Position numbers and translations under genes: made by a program. DNA of 64,000 bases from positions 39,114 through 103,113 of the forward strand of contig CAJURX010000008.1 of the NCBI GenBank assembly GCA_910589125.1, read 5' to 3'. Below the pieces are notes generated by a model. That model searched no databases, was not told the DNA's origin, and saw only the letters and a list, made by a program, of their open reading frames with translations. This stretch comes from an uncultured Eggerthellaceae bacterium. Its GTDB lineage: Bacteria; Actinomycetota; Coriobacteriia; Coriobacteriales; Eggerthellaceae. Shown one piece after another: positions 48,258 through 60,600 of the stretch (positions within the stretch are counted from its first letter, which is position 1; each line of letters starts with the position of its first letter).

Positions 48258-49796
48258 TCAGCCCAGCAGGAACGCCTCAGCCCAATCCAGGAGCTCTTCC
48301 ACCTCCGCCTCGGATGATGCCTCCGCATAGATGCGCACGAGCGGCTCGGTGCCGGATTTGCGCATCATGACCCATGAGCCATCATCGAGGTTGAACTTGA
48401 TGCCGTCACGCGCATCCGTGTTCGCCACGCTGCGCCCGCATACATCCCCTGGCTGCTTGTCACCTGCGAGGACAGCATCCGCACGCACCTCTTGCTCAGG
48501 ATCGAGGCGCAGGCCCCGGCGAGAGAATGCGAATTGGCCATACTTCTGGTTCGCAGCTTCCACGAGTTGCCCGAGGTCCTTGCCCTCCTTCGCCATCATC
48601 TCGATCAGCAGGAGCGCCATCAGCAGACCGTCGCGCTCCTTCACATGACCAGGCAGTCCGATGCCGCCAGACTCCTCGCCGCCAACCAGCACGCCGCCCT
48701 TCTCCATCTCGCCGTAGATCCACTTGAATCCCACGGGCGTGGTCACATATTCAAGCCCCAGCGCATCGCACGCATTCGCCAGCTGCTGCGAAGCTGTGAC
48801 CGTTGACACGATCCGCTTCTCCGGCAAGCCACGCCCGGCAAGGTTCTCCGTGACCAGCGTGATGATGCGATGCGGGTTCACGAAGCCACCCTGCGAGTCA
48901 CCCGCGCTGATGCGATCCGCGTCTCCGTCATTGATGAAGAGCGCGTCGTAGCCCAGCTCCTTGACGCGCGCCAAGCCCTCATCCACCCATGGCTGGATGG
49001 GCTCAGGGTGCAGTCCGGCGAAGGTGGGATCCTCCGTCTCATGCAGCTCGTCCACCTCAACGCCCATATCGCGCAGGATGCCTGCCAGATGATGACGTCC
49101 AGCACCGTACAGCGGATCGAGCACGACGCGGAGCCCTGCCTTGCGGATGACATCTGCATCCACCTGCTCGCACAACGCATCCAGATACGGTGGCATGAGG
49201 TCGCGGACTTCGACCGGCTTCGTCTCCGCTGGCTGCTCGCTCACGAGCGCCGTGAGCGGCGTACCCGCTGCGAGGGCTTCTTGGATAGCCGGGATCTCCA
49301 GCTTCGCGAGCTCAGCGATCGCAGGGTCAGCGAACCCGTTCGCCTCGGTGTCAGCGATGGCACCTTCCACGATATCCGTGAAGTCCTTGGGGCTCGCGCC
49401 GCCATCGGCCATGCGCAGCTTGACGCCAAGGTACTCAGCCGGATTGTGGCTGCTGGTCAGCATGAGACCACCCACGGCGTCTGCGTCATGCGCGACCGAC
49501 CAGCATAGCGTTGGCGTAGGGCAATAATCCTCTGTCAAGATGACGCGGAACCCGTGCTCCGCAGCAACTTCCGCCGCCAGCGCCGCATAGGCATGCGCGT
49601 CCTGTCGACAATCATGGCCCACATAGAGCGTTCCTGGCATCTCGGGCGTGGCACCCGCATCCTCTGCCGCAGCCTTGAACACGCGCGCAGCCGCGTCAGC
49701 CACCTTGACCACGTTCTCGCACGTGAAATCATCTCCGATGATGGCCCGCCAACCATCGGTGCCGAAATGGATGGTGGAAGGTTGGGTCTCAGACAT
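48258..49796 (-). CDS. Phosphohexomutase (phosphoglucomutase/phosphomannomutase family)
   Basis: A 512-residue alpha-D-phosphohexomutase that interconverts hexose 1- and 6-phosphates. All four family signatures are seen: the substrate-phosphoserine in LMLTSSHNP, metal loop INDGDADR, sugar-binding GGEESGGIGLPGH, and the phosphate-binding KSGTEPLVRIYAE near the C-terminus. The N-terminal FGTDGWR is also typical. Substrate preference (glucose, mannose or glucosamine) cannot be decided; it is longer than GlmM. AAAGGCGTGCG precedes the ATG. It has its own -10 (TATAAT, 49835-49830). Confidence 0.95.
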   Translation of the reverse strand: MSETQPSTIHFGTDGWRAIIGDDFTCENVVKVADAAARVFKAAAEDAGATPEMPGTLYVGHDCRQDAHAYAALAAEVAAEHGFRVILTEDYCPTPTLCWSVAHDADAVGGLMLTSSHNPAEYLGVKLRMADGGASPKDFTDIVEGAIADTEANGFADPAIAELAKLEIPAIQEALAAGTPLTALVSEQPAETKPVEVRDLMPPYLDALCEQVDADVIRKAGLRVVLDPLYGAGRHHLAGILRDMGVEVDELHETEDPTFAGLHPEPIQPWVDEGLARVKELGYDALFINDGDADRISAGDSQGGFVNPHRIITLVTENLAGRGLPEKRIVSTVTASQQLANACDALGLEYVTTPVGFKWIYGEMEKGGVLVGGEESGGIGLPGHVKERDGLLMALLLIEMMAKEGKDLGQLVEAANQKYGQFAFSRRGLRLDPEQEVRADAVLAGDKQPGDVCGRSVANTDARDGIKFNLDDGSWVMMRKSGTEPLVRIYAEASSEAEVEELLDWAEAFLLG

Positions 49797-49829
49797 CGCA
49801 CGCCTTTCGCCTTGGGGATCGTTGTGCTG

Positions 49830-49835
49830 ATTATA
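49830..49835 (-). promoter_or_regulatory. -10 of the phosphohexomutase gene
   Basis: TATAAT read on the minus strand, about 33 bp before the start codon. The -35 is not evident. Confidence 0.5.
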
Positions 49836-49913
49836 GGAAATATGCAGGCTGCGATGGGTCGCACACGCGAAACACAGAGGTGTCGCACGCCTGCGACCGA
49901 AACTGCACCTAGG

Positions 49914-49946
49914 AAGGCCCCGTAGGGACGCAGCTTGCTACGCCCG
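49914..49946 (+). repeat. REP-like GTAGGGACGC element
   Basis: AGGCCCCGTAGGGACGCAGC resembles the GTAGGGGCGC elements near 62.5 and 63.4 kb. It is intergenic; 49836-50006 otherwise has no gene. Confidence 0.4.
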
Positions 49947-50006
49947 TTGCCCTGCGGCCATCTATCCCCGTCCGCTGTTCTGATCCCACCTGTTGCAGCA
50001 CCAAAC

Positions 50007-50034
50007 AAAAAAAGGGCGCACATGACGTGCGCCC
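50007..50034 (-). terminator. Rho-independent terminator of the YtxH-like gene
   Basis: GGGCGCAC and GTGCGCCC with a 5-nt loop are followed on the minus strand by seven Ts. Confidence 0.9.
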
Positions 50035-50055
50035 CTGCATCTCTGAGCGAACAGG

Positions 50056-50526
50056 CTATTTCTTCTCGGCCTTCTTCGCCTCTTTCTCGACCTTGTCGGC
50101 AGCCTCGTCGGCCTTCTTGGCGGCAGCATCTGCAGCGTCGCCAGCCTTGTCAGCCACATTCTCGGCAACATCCTTCGCCTTATCAGCAACGCCTTGCGCA
50201 TTCTCCTTCACCTGTTGAGCGATGCGCTCGCGTGCAGCCTCGATCTTCTGGCGCAGCTCGTCATTCTTGTCCGTTGCCTCGGCGACGCCCTTATCAGCAG
50301 CATCCTTGACGTTCTCGATGACCTCCTGGCCCTTCTCGGTCGCCTGCTTGATACCGCTCTGGATGGTGTTGCGAGCCTGCTCGCCGAACTCCTGAGCATT
50401 GCTCATCGCCGCATTCGCCTGGTCTGCGACCATGTTGCGCGTCTCTTCTCCGGAACGCGGTGCCATGAGCAGTGCTCCGATGGCTCCGATGGCTCCGCCA
50501 AGTACGAACGTGAAGAACTTATTCAT
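50056..50526 (-). CDS. YtxH-domain-like protein with Ala/Lys-rich helical tail
   Basis: A 156-residue protein. MNKFFTFVLGGAIGAIGALLMAPRSGEETR at the N-terminus is a short membrane segment followed by the PRSG(E/K) motif of YtxH proteins. The rest (40-156) is a long amphipathic helix of 11-residue-like Ala, Asp, Glu and Lys repeats, resembling LEA or apolipoprotein-type sequences. Such proteins are often induced in general stress; the role is not known. The ATG at 50526 follows TTGGAGGCCATC. The PRC-barrel-like gene lies immediately upstream on the same strand, with a similar Ala-rich tail. Confidence 0.85.
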   Translation of the reverse strand: MNKFFTFVLGGAIGAIGALLMAPRSGEETRNMVADQANAAMSNAQEFGEQARNTIQSGIKQATEKGQEVIENVKDAADKGVAEATDKNDELRQKIEAARERIAQQVKENAQGVADKAKDVAENVADKAGDAADAAAKKADEAADKVEKEAKKAEKK

Positions 50527-50561
50527 GATGGCCTCCAATCTTTTAGGATTTCAGTCAGCTT

Positions 50562-50596
50562 ATTATATCCATGGGCCTTGCAGGGACTAGGCCCAT
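50562..50596 (-). promoter_or_regulatory. Promoter of the YtxH-like gene with an adjacent inverted repeat
   Basis: TATAAT lies at 50567-50562 on the minus strand. Directly upstream, an 8-bp perfect stem (ATGGGCCT / AGGCCCAT, 50571-50578 and 50589-50596, loop 10) could be an operator or the terminator of the PRC-barrel-like gene. Confidence 0.5.
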
Positions 50597-50652
50597 CGCC
50601 ATCTGGACAAGAAGGCGAAACCGGGCCGTTACGAACCGCACGAGCGGGTGCT

Positions 50653-51465
50653 CTATTCCCCGTTCATGCCCTTCTTGAACTCGTCAGCGAAGCCCTTGAA
50701 CATGCCCTTCGTGCGGCCGATCTGCCTACCCGTGGCGTATGCACCCTTCTCGACGGCCTCGCCGGCAGCCTTGGAAGCCTCCTCCACTTTCGGCTTAGCC
50801 ACCTTGCGAACCTTCTTGTAGGTGCGCTTCGCCTTATCAGCCGCGACCGCTGTTGCCGTACCGGCCTTCTCGGCAACGCCACCAGCAACCTCGGCAGCCT
50901 TCGCTTGATCGCGGACCAGGATCGCGCCGAGAGCCTGCTCATCGTCGTCATCAGCCACGTAGAGCTGCGTGCCCATACCGCGCTTGAAGCCGCACACATC
51001 CTCAACAGGGATGACGCGCCTGCCCAACAGCGTATTCGCCGTTGCGCCCTGGCTGAGCTCCACCTGCACCACGCGCCCGGTTTCGCCGTGGAAGGTGACG
51101 CTATCGACGTACCCCAGCAGCGTGCCGTCCTCGGTGATGGCTGGCAGGCCAACCCATACGACGCATTCATCCAGGTTGATGCTCAGCGCCTTGCATGCAC
51201 TGCGGTCCTTGGAGCCCGCATCATCGTTCAAGACAATATCTCCGCCTTGCATGTGGAAGCCATTGAAGGCAACGAACAGATCCTTGCGATGGAACATGAG
51301 CGCCACATCGGGACGCTTCACCATGAACCCGACGCAGCGCGGTTCCCTAGGGTGGAATACGAACGACCGGATGCGACCGACCTTCTTCGTGGCATCCGGA
51401 TCATCCTTGCGCGGACGCTCGGTCCACACCTTCTTGGTGACCAGGTCTTTCGTATTGATATCCAT
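50653..51465 (-). CDS. PRC-barrel-like domain protein with helical C-terminal tail
   Basis: A 270-residue protein. Residues 1-165 contain two PRC-barrel-like beta units (KVGRIRSFVFHPREPRCVGFMV and GTLLGYVDSVTFHGETGRVVQVEL). The C-terminal part (180-260) is an Ala/Lys/Glu-rich helix, then GMFKGFADEFKKGMNG. PRC-barrel proteins bind RNA or act as small adaptors; no specific role can be given. The ATG at 51465 lies 7 bp after a consensus TATAAT, so the message is probably leaderless. There is no membrane segment. Confidence 0.82.
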   Translation of the reverse strand: MDINTKDLVTKKVWTERPRKDDPDATKKVGRIRSFVFHPREPRCVGFMVKRPDVALMFHRKDLFVAFNGFHMQGGDIVLNDDAGSKDRSACKALSINLDECVVWVGLPAITEDGTLLGYVDSVTFHGETGRVVQVELSQGATANTLLGRRVIPVEDVCGFKRGMGTQLYVADDDDEQALGAILVRDQAKAAEVAGGVAEKAGTATAVAADKAKRTYKKVRKVAKPKVEEASKAAGEAVEKGAYATGRQIGRTKGMFKGFADEFKKGMNGE

Positions 51466-51472
51466 GCAGATG

Positions 51473-51481
51473 ATTATACCA
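51473..51481 (-). promoter_or_regulatory. Extended -10 giving a leaderless transcript of the PRC-barrel-like gene
   Basis: TGG TATAAT (51481-51473, minus strand) ends exactly 7 nt before the ATG. Transcription would begin at the start codon itself, and no ribosome-binding sequence is present. Confidence 0.7.
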
Positions 51482-51569
51482 ACCGCACGAGGCAGCGAAC
51501 GCAGGGTGCGGATGCGGGAGCAGGATGCAGCAGATGCGCCCCTCGCAGATACCGGCTGCTGGCACGCAC

Positions 51570-51598
51570 AAAAAAGGGCTGCGGCGAACCGCAGCCCT
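51570..51598 (-). terminator. Terminator of the giant surface-protein gene
   Basis: AGGGCTGCGG and CCGCAGCCCT with loop TTCG are followed on the minus strand by a run of T, 20 bp past the stop codon. Confidence 0.9.
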
Positions 51599-51618
51599 AG
51601 CTTCTCTCAGGCGCTTTC

Positions 51619-54600
51619 TTACGCCTTCTTCCTGCGCCTCCGTGACGTGACGAAGGCCATGATCGCCGCCAGCACCGCGACACCCAGCAACGTGCCGATC
51701 ACAGGAGCTGTCAGGTCACCCGTCTGCGCCAGCGACTTCAGCGTGCGCAGCATGCGGGACAGCGTATCGTTCGCACCCGGGTTCGCGATGGAGTCGAAGC
51801 CGACCTTGATATAGCCGTCGCCCTCGATGGGACCATACGCGTACTCTTCCTTGCCACCTGCGCTATCGCTCTCGTAGCGATCGACCTTGCCGCCGCGGCT
51901 CACCTCAAGATAGCGGACCGCGAAGCCGTCATCCGGGATGAAGCTGAAGGTGATGTACTCATCATCGACGCCCTTGCCCACCATGGGCTCAACAGTGCCG
52001 CCCATGTTGCCCACGATCTCAACGGAGATGGTGCGCTCTTCCTTCTTGACCACATTGTCCTCATGCGTCCACGTGGCCATGACCGCCGTGTCATTCGAGA
52101 TGGGTGCGGTCTGCGCGCCATAGGCGAAGTTGAAGTTCTGGAGCGCCTGCGCCGAGCTGCTCGGAGCAGTGGGAGCGGCAGCATACAGAACGCCATTCGC
52201 AGGGTTGGCCGCCTGCACGACCGGTTCGAGCGACTGCGGCTGAGCATCGCTGTCGCGCACCGGGCCCGTAACGCCCATGCCCTCCTGCGTATGCTTCACC
52301 GTGAAGCTCTCATGTCCCGGCATGGCCAGCAGCTGCTGCGTGGTAGCAGCGCTCTGACGCAGCTTGCCCGTGACGTTGGTATCAACGCCCGCAACCGTCT
52401 CCATGACGCTCTCCACATCGTAGCCCTCATACGGTGCCACGATGAACGGGATGCTCTCGCCCTTCTTCACCTTGATGGCATCACCATTCATGGTGTTCGG
52501 CGTGACATAGCCATTGTCGCCATTGGTCCAGCCGATGGTCAGGTCGACGAACTGCACGAATGCCACCGTGATCTCATGGTCGCGGTCCACGCCCTTGAGG
52601 ACGTACGCACCATCCGCGAGCTTGTCAGCCGGGATCTTGTGCGCCACCATCTGGCCGCCCTCTTCGTCTGCATACCAGTCGAAGCAGTTCTCGGTATCCA
52701 GCATCCATCCCTCGGCCGGCTGGAAGCCAACCTTCAGGCTGGAGCCAGCGCTCACCGGGTACGGCCCCTCCATGATGGTGCCTTGGCCTGCGGTCACCTT
52801 GCCCGTCACCTTGTAGGTAGTGGGCTCGATGATCTCGTGGCCCTCTTCGAGCTCACGGAACTTGATCTTGAACTCGCCGCCCGCTGTAAGCTTCACGTTC
52901 ACGTAATTGGAGTCCGGGATGAACGGCACGCGCTTGCCGTTGTACTCAACGTAATCCAGCACCCACTTCGGATCATTCGTATCCTGATGCGGCGGCGTGA
53001 AGAAGAACTGCGTTCCGCCACCAGTGCCGTCAACATCGCGTACGAACTGACCAGGCAGCGACGGGCTCACGCCCACATCCCCGATGGCGATGGGATTGCC
53101 CCACGGATCGAGCGCCTCGCCCAGGCTCACATCCACGAAGGATGCCTGGCCGACCGGCGTAAACTTCGCATGGATCTTCATGTCCTGCTTGCCCATCCTG
53201 ACTTGGAGGTTGTTGCCCACCACACGAGATGTCATATCCTCGGTGGTGCCGTCAGCATAGGTGCAGATGACAGACTCGAGATAGTAGCCAGTGAAGGTGC
53301 GCAGGCGGATGTTCTCAGCGTCGCCCTCGGGCAGGAAGCCCACACCCACCGGGCTCACCGTACCGCCACCCTCGGAGGTGACCTCCACCTTGTAGGTGGG
53401 AGACTCGACGAAGTAGTAGTTGCCGCCGGGGCACTTCTGATTGATCTCGATCAGATTCACATTCGCCGTGATGTCATGCGTGACATTCGGGATGGTAATC
53501 CGATACACGCTGTAGAACGCAGGCTCGTACGCATTCGCCGCAGCAACGACGTTCGCACCACCTGTATAGAGAGCCGTCGACACATTCGTGCTGATATCGC
53601 CTGCGAAGGTGCCGCCCTGAACGGCAGCCAAGCGCTCGCCGCTGGCCTGCTTCGCATGCACGGTGGTCCAGTCGAAGGGACCCGGATGGAAGTCGCCAGC
53701 CTCAGCTTCGCCGACGCCCTCGAAGGGAACCTCCACACCGTCCACGGTGACCTTGTTGATGGTGTAGCCCTCCTGCGGCTTCACATAGAACGTAGCAGGC
53801 GTAGCCGCCGGGATGGTACGCTCAGCCGGCCACACCTCTGCGCTACCGCCCGAGGTGCCGAAGTCCACCTTCGCCTCGACCTTGGCCGTCACGGTCACAT
53901 CAGAGGACTCGTTGCTCGCATTCTTGTAGGTGACCTCCAGCGTGTTCGGCTGTGCCTTGTCCGTGGAATCCACGATCATGGAGTAGCTGCGGATGTTCGC
54001 GTCCACATAGACGATCTCATCATTGACACGCAGGAACGAGACCTCGTTATTCCCATCCGGGAAGAAGTTGAACGTCTGCTCGCAACCCTTCGGCACCGTA
54101 GCTGTAGCCGGGCTCACCCTGCCACCACCATCAGACGACACGCTGGCCTCAACATAGGCCTCCGTGACCGTCCAGGTGGTCTCATCTGGGCCGAGCAAGT
54201 CGAAGTGCGCCGTGACAGTTGTGTCGCCAGAGATATCGGACAGCACGTACTCAGGGATGTTGTAGGCGAAGTTCAGATCCTCCACCACGTTGCCATCCTT
54301 GTCACGCGTGACAACGGAGAGCGATGTCAGCTTCGAACCCGTGATACCCGCAGCATCATCGCGCGCCTCCGGCCAGAAGTACAGCGTCGCGCTGCCGCCG
54401 GCAGCCACTTCCATCTCCTCGACGGAAGCGAAGCCCTTGGAGCCGTTCTGCGCGTCGATGGCCGTGCGCACCTTGTAAGTGACACCTTGGTCACCAGATG
54501 CCAACTGGCTGAACGTAGCCTCGATGGAGCGCTCCTTCGCGCCCCCTGGATTGAAGGTGTACGTGCGCGAGCCCGAAAGCGCATTCATGGCATCCTTGCC

Positions 54601-57600
54601 GTCGATGCGCAGCGCGGAGAGCTCGTAGCCCTGCATCGGCACCATGGAGAACGTAGCAGAGGCATTCTGAGCCACACGGATCACGCCATGCGGCGTGATG
54701 GTGCCGCGACCGAACGCTTGCGCGTTGATGGTGCGGAACCCTGCAGGCGTGAACGTGCCGTTGTCTATGTCGTCCTTCTCCTGCTGCGTCTGCTCACGGA
54801 AGGTGACGCTGATGGTGACCTCGTAGTTCACCTGCGCAGCAGAGAGCGTGATGTAGCCCTCGCGCCAGATGTCCTTGAGCTTCGCATTCACCTCAGCAGA
54901 TGCGTTGTCCCCGCCATCAAGGGTGATGTTCTCGCCGTTCGCAGCGACCACGTTCAGGCTGCCGATGGCATAGCCCTCATCGGGGATGATGGATACGTTG
55001 AGCTCCTGCCCATCCTTCAGCGCCTCGATCACCGTGGTGCCCGTGTTGTAGGACACGGTGCCATGGCCGCTGTTCTTCACCGTGATGCGCGAGTACTCCA
55101 CCGCGGGCTCCTCAGGCGAGGTGTCCTTCTGCCTGAAGCTGGCCGTGATGCTCGCATCGGCCTGCACGTTCTTCAAGGTGAGCGTGGAGTTGCTCCAGCT
55201 GACCTTCGCGTTGTTCACCGGCGCGACATTCTTGGTGCCATCAGCGCCATCAGCGAAGATGCTCTCATCATTCACGCGGATGTCGGTCAGCGTGTAGCCG
55301 AAGAACGCAGAGATGGTGTACTTCGCATCCGTGCCCTTCATGAACAGCTTCGATCCAGCAGGCGTGATGCTGCCGCCCGATGGCGTGCCTGCCGTCACGG
55401 TCACGAAGTCAGCGGGGTCCTCGTCAGCAGGGCAGAACACCGCATGGATGGTGTGGTTCGCATTCACGCCAACGAAGGTGTACTGACCGCGCACGATGTC
55501 CGCAGTGGTCTTGTATTCGCCATCCACCACCAGATAGCTCAGACGATAGCCGTCATGAGGCTGGAAGGAGAACAGGGACATGCCGCCCTCGGCCACCTTG
55601 ATGGTGCCTGACGGAGAGATGGAGCCATCGAAGCTGGATGTGGCCTTGATCTCATAGATGTTGGGGATCGTGATGCTCTCGCCAGGATCGAGCCTCTTGA
55701 AGTTCACGACCACTTCCATCTCAGCGGTCACGTTGAACAGCGCATACTTGATGCCCGTGAACTGCGGGTCGGTCTGCTTGATGCCACCGATGTAGATGTT
55801 GATGGAATCCACCTTGAAGCCGTCATCCGGGATCATGGTGAACCCGAGGCTACCGCCGTGCGGCACGCTGACAACGCCGCCAGGAGATACCTGACCACCG
55901 CCTGCGTCACCCACGCGCAGGAACACGTCATGCATGTTCGCCTCGGGGTTGCTCTCGGCAGACTTCTCGAACTCAGCATAGACGGAGGTGTCCGCCGTCA
56001 CCGCGAAGGCGTAGACGCCCTTGTTGCCCTTGACCTGCTCCGTGACATCTTTGTCGGCACCGTTCTTGGGCGTCGCGATGACGCTCTTCAGCGCATAGCC
56101 ACGCAGCGGGATGAACGTGAGCGTAGCCGTGCTGCCCGTGGCCACCTGCATGGACGTCGGAGAGACCGTGCCGCCCGCACTCGTAGATGCCGTGACCGTG
56201 CGCACAGAGTGGCCAGAATCATCCGGCGGTCCCTGCTTGAAGCGTGCGTACAGATCGACCTTGCCCTCGATCTTCGTCAATGTATACGTGAAGTCGGCTG
56301 AATTGCGAACCTCATCAGCCACGTCCACGGACTGCCCGTCGCGCGTGACCCACAGGTTCTCGATGGTGCATCCCGAATCCGGGATCAGCGTGAACGTCAT
56401 GTCCGACCCGTTGACCACGGTGACGGTGCCCTCCGGTGAGATCTTGCCCTTGTCGCTGGAGGATGCCGTGACCGTCTGGTAGGCAACAGGCTGGGTCAGC
56501 GGCCTGAATTCAACGTAGTACTTCTTGCCAGCTGCCGGCACGCTGGGGATATGCAGCGTTCCGTTGGAGAGCTGGGCGGTAACCTCGGTCCCGCTGGCGT
56601 TCGACCCCTCGAACACATGGGTCTCATAGCCGGAATCGGGCTTGAAGGAGATGCTCAGCGGCTTGCCCACCACGACCTTCGCGGCGCTCAAGCCCTCACC
56701 CACCGAGGCGAAGCCATGCGGCTTGCCGTCATCTTGCACGCCCAGCTTGACGGAGACCTCACCGGTCTGCGGCGGCTCGGGTGCATTCGGGTCCTCCACG
56801 AAGGTGGCTTCGATGCGCATATCCTGCGTGACGGATTCGATGGTGTAGGTGAAGTCGTCCAGCGTGACGGACGAGCCATTCACCAGCACGCTGTCAACGC
56901 GATTGCCACGCTCGGGGATGAAGTTGAACGTCTGGCTCTGGCCCGTCTCAACGCGCACGACACCCTTCGTGATGCCAGACGGCGACACGGAGCCATTGCC
57001 CGTCCACGTGACCGTGATGGTGCGCAGGTCGACCACCTGGGTCGACGGCGGCTGCTCCTTCGACGTCACCTTGAGGATCATCCGCGTGTAGATCTCTTCC
57101 TTCGGCACGACGATCTTATAGGTACCGTCTCCCACTTCGATGACGCTCAGCGGCTTGCCATTCACCTGCACGTCAGCGAGCGCGTAGCCACTGGCCACTG
57201 CGATGGTGAAATCCTGGCTCACATTGGCGTGATCGGTGCCAGCCTCCTTGTAGTACTTGAGGCCCTCCATGGGCGGCGTCACGATGAGGCCTGGATCGAT
57301 CTCAGCATTGCGCGAGCCGAGCAGGATCATGTTGTTGATGTCCGTGCTAGGCTGATCGGGATCCTCGCCCTCCTTGAAGGTGACGGTGATGATCAGGTCA
57401 TCCTGCACGTCGTATTCGGTGTAGACGCCATTGACCAGGTTCTCGCGCTTGTTCACGCCACCGATGCCCGCAGCAACGCCGGACTTCGTGGCCACGATGA
57501 CCTCATCCACCATGTAGCCCGCATCCGGGAACACGCTGATGGGGAAGTTGGAGCCGCGCGCAACGCTATGGGATCCCTGAGGGCTCACCGAGCCATGCTC

Positions 57601-60600
57601 GCCAGCGGAGATGTCCACGGTGTAGGAATCGCGCTCGGTGCCGGCAGATGCAGACTTCTCGAACGTGACCACCAGGTTATGGTCAGCGCGCACATCCTTC
57701 ATGACGTAGCTGGTAGCCGTCATGCCAGCGTCCGCATCCTGGCTATCCTTGTCGTACAGGTCCTTGCCGTCCAAGATGACCTTGGAGAAATTGTAATTGG
57801 TGGACGGGAAGAAGTTGAATGTCTGGCTCTTGCCCTCATACACCTTCACGTCATCAGCCGGCGTGATCGCGCCACCCGAACCCGCGGAGGGATGGATGGT
57901 GTAGGTCTTCTTGCCGGTGAGCGCAGAATCACCATCCTCGAAGGCGACGACCACCGTATGGTCGGTCTGCACCTTCTCGAGGAGCAGCCTGCCGCCATCC
58001 TCGTCGAGCGTGCTGGTCACGTTGCGCCCGTCGAGCGTAACGCTCTTGACGCGCTTGCCCTCATCCGGGAAGAACCAGACCTCGGCATCCCGGCCCGCCT
58101 CCACGCGCTGCGTGGGGGTCACGGTGCCGCCACCCGGCTCAGCGACCTCGGTGGTGATGGTCTGATAGGAAGGCGCCGGGGGCGTCTTGGGATTGAAGGC
58201 CACCTCGATCGTAGCGTCACCACTAGGGATCAGCAGGACCTTATCGGTCAGACCGCCCGGGAGCTTGCCGTAGTCAGCAGACGGCGCATCAGCGCGCACG
58301 ATCACGAACGTGTAGTACTTGCCACCATTGCGGCTGGTCAGGTAATCCTGGATGTTCACGCCATTCATGGTGATGGAGCCAAGGACATAGCCCAGGCCAT
58401 CCGCGCTCGTGGCATCCGGCGTGACGGTCACTTGCTGCGGAACGCCCGCTGCGAGCTTGACGTTGCCCACCGGATTCACCGTGCCGCCAGGAACGCTCGT
58501 GCCGTTGCTGGCCACCTTGATGGTCACCGTGCCGTCAACGCTCTTGAACGAGACCACCACGCGCGTATCCTCGAGCACGTTGCGAACCTGCAGATTGAAC
58601 AGGTCATCGGCCTGCGTCACCTGTCGAACCATCTCCACGCCATCCGTGGAATCGCCCGTGTACACCATGGCGCTCGCCACCATCTGGCCCGGCTGGGGCT
58701 GGATGGACACCGTGCCGGTGGAGCCCTGGTTCACGGTTATGGTGGCGCTTGGCGCATAGGTCCCGCTAGCCGCATCCCAGATGCCACCCTTGGACGGGTC
58801 ATCCACGCTCGCCTGGATGGTGCGCGTGATCGTGGGGTCGGGCATGCCCTCTTCGTACTCCACTTCGATGCTCACGTTCGCGGTCAAGACGCCGATGAAG
58901 TAGCTCGTGCCGACCACGGTATAGGGCTGATTGTTGATCTTGAGGGACTTCACGCGATAGCCGTCACCCGGCCAGAAGTCCAGGTACACGCCATCGCGAG
59001 ATGACATCATGATGGCATCGTCACCCGTTGCGGGGATGCTGTCATTCATATAGACGCGATAGGGCAGCGCACCTGCGGCACCGGAGACCACATCCATGTG
59101 GCCCGATCCTGCACCTGTCAGATGGGCGCTGACAGAATAGGCATCCTGACCTGGCTCGGGCTGCTCGAAGATGCCCGTGACGGTCCAATGCTCGCCATCT
59201 GACATGCCGTAGTCGTCCGCCGATAGCGTGAACAGATTGCCCACCAGTGTACCGCCTACGACGCTGACCGGGCTGCCGTCGCACTCAAGGGACACGCTTG
59301 CTAGCTGGTAGCCAGCCTGTGCATTCAACACGAATGCCGGAGACGCGCCCACGGCGAAGGTCTGCTCACCTGCAGGAGCGATGCTGCCGCCTGCGCTGGC
59401 CTCAGACGTGACCGTGAACGAGCCGTCAGGATTCTCGTACCCGATGGCGAACGCGCCCAAAGCAGATGACGTCCCGCTGATGCGGAACTCGACAGAGAGG
59501 ACGGGCTTGCCGTCGACGACCACCGGGTTGCCATTCAGGTCGGTCTGCTGGACCACGGTACCCTCGTACTCCTGCACCGTGCCCGTCTTCTGGTCGTAAC
59601 GATACACCGTGACCGTGTCACCCTGCTCTACCACGTCCTCCAGATTCGACGGAAGGCCCAGATGCACGTTCAGGTCCAGCTTGTAGACCGGCTCGCCCTC
59701 GGGCAGATTCTCTATATTGGTGATGACCAGCTGCTGGGGTTGCGTGATGCTCTGCACGGGGCTCTTGCTTGCTGCCGCATCCGCCAGAGCGCCATAGACA
59801 GAAGAGGACGCTGGGATATCCTGCGAGTTGAGCAAAGGTGCTGTGGTCAGATTCCGATAGATGAAGCCCTCGACGCTGGTGCCGTTCGTCTGATCCTCGT
59901 TCAGATAGAGCTTCGTGCTCTCGTAGTCACCATAGATGCTGACCAGGATGGATGCCGTGATCGGCTCGCGATTCATGCTGGCCGACGGATCGGAGATGGT
60001 CAGCGTATAGCGATACAGCTTGTCCTTCGCCAGCCCATCAGCCGCGGTGATGGAGTGCTCGAAACGCGTACCCTCGCCAAAGGTTGCCTTGACCTTGGTG
60101 CCCGGAGCATCCGTGGTGCCGAACGTACCAGAGCCACCCGTCGCGCTCGTGCCTTGCGGACCAGAGAAGGTGGGGAGCGGCGCATGCGCGCTATAGGTAT
60201 ATGAGCCATCCGCTTCGACGGTGACGTCTTCGAGCGACCATGTGTATTCGAATTCGCCCTCGTCACCACCGAACACACCGAACAGAGGACCAGGTGTGGC
60301 ACCTGCCGCCGTATTGGCGATGGCCTCATCCGTGTCCTTGAAGTTCATGTTCTTGCTCTGAGACGAGAACCCGAACTTGGTGTCATAGGGAAGGACGAAC
60401 ACGTCCGTGGTGCCCTGGGCTGTATTCCCGTGTGTCCAACCGACATTGCCCCAGTCATCCCCGGGGGTCTCCGTGCCGCCGACGCCGCCGGGCTTGCCCG
60501 GGCCGATGTTCTCCGGCTTCTGATCGTCCAAGAAGTCCTTGTCGGACTGAGCGGCCATGGCCGTTGCCGGCACCATGGAGGTGCAGAGGCATACCGCGAC

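Noticed and set aside
52063..55611. A 1182-codon open frame antisense to the giant surface gene
   Set aside because: Its Arg/His/Leu-rich composition mirrors the repeats of the real gene, which has a signal peptide, repeats and a sortase signal.
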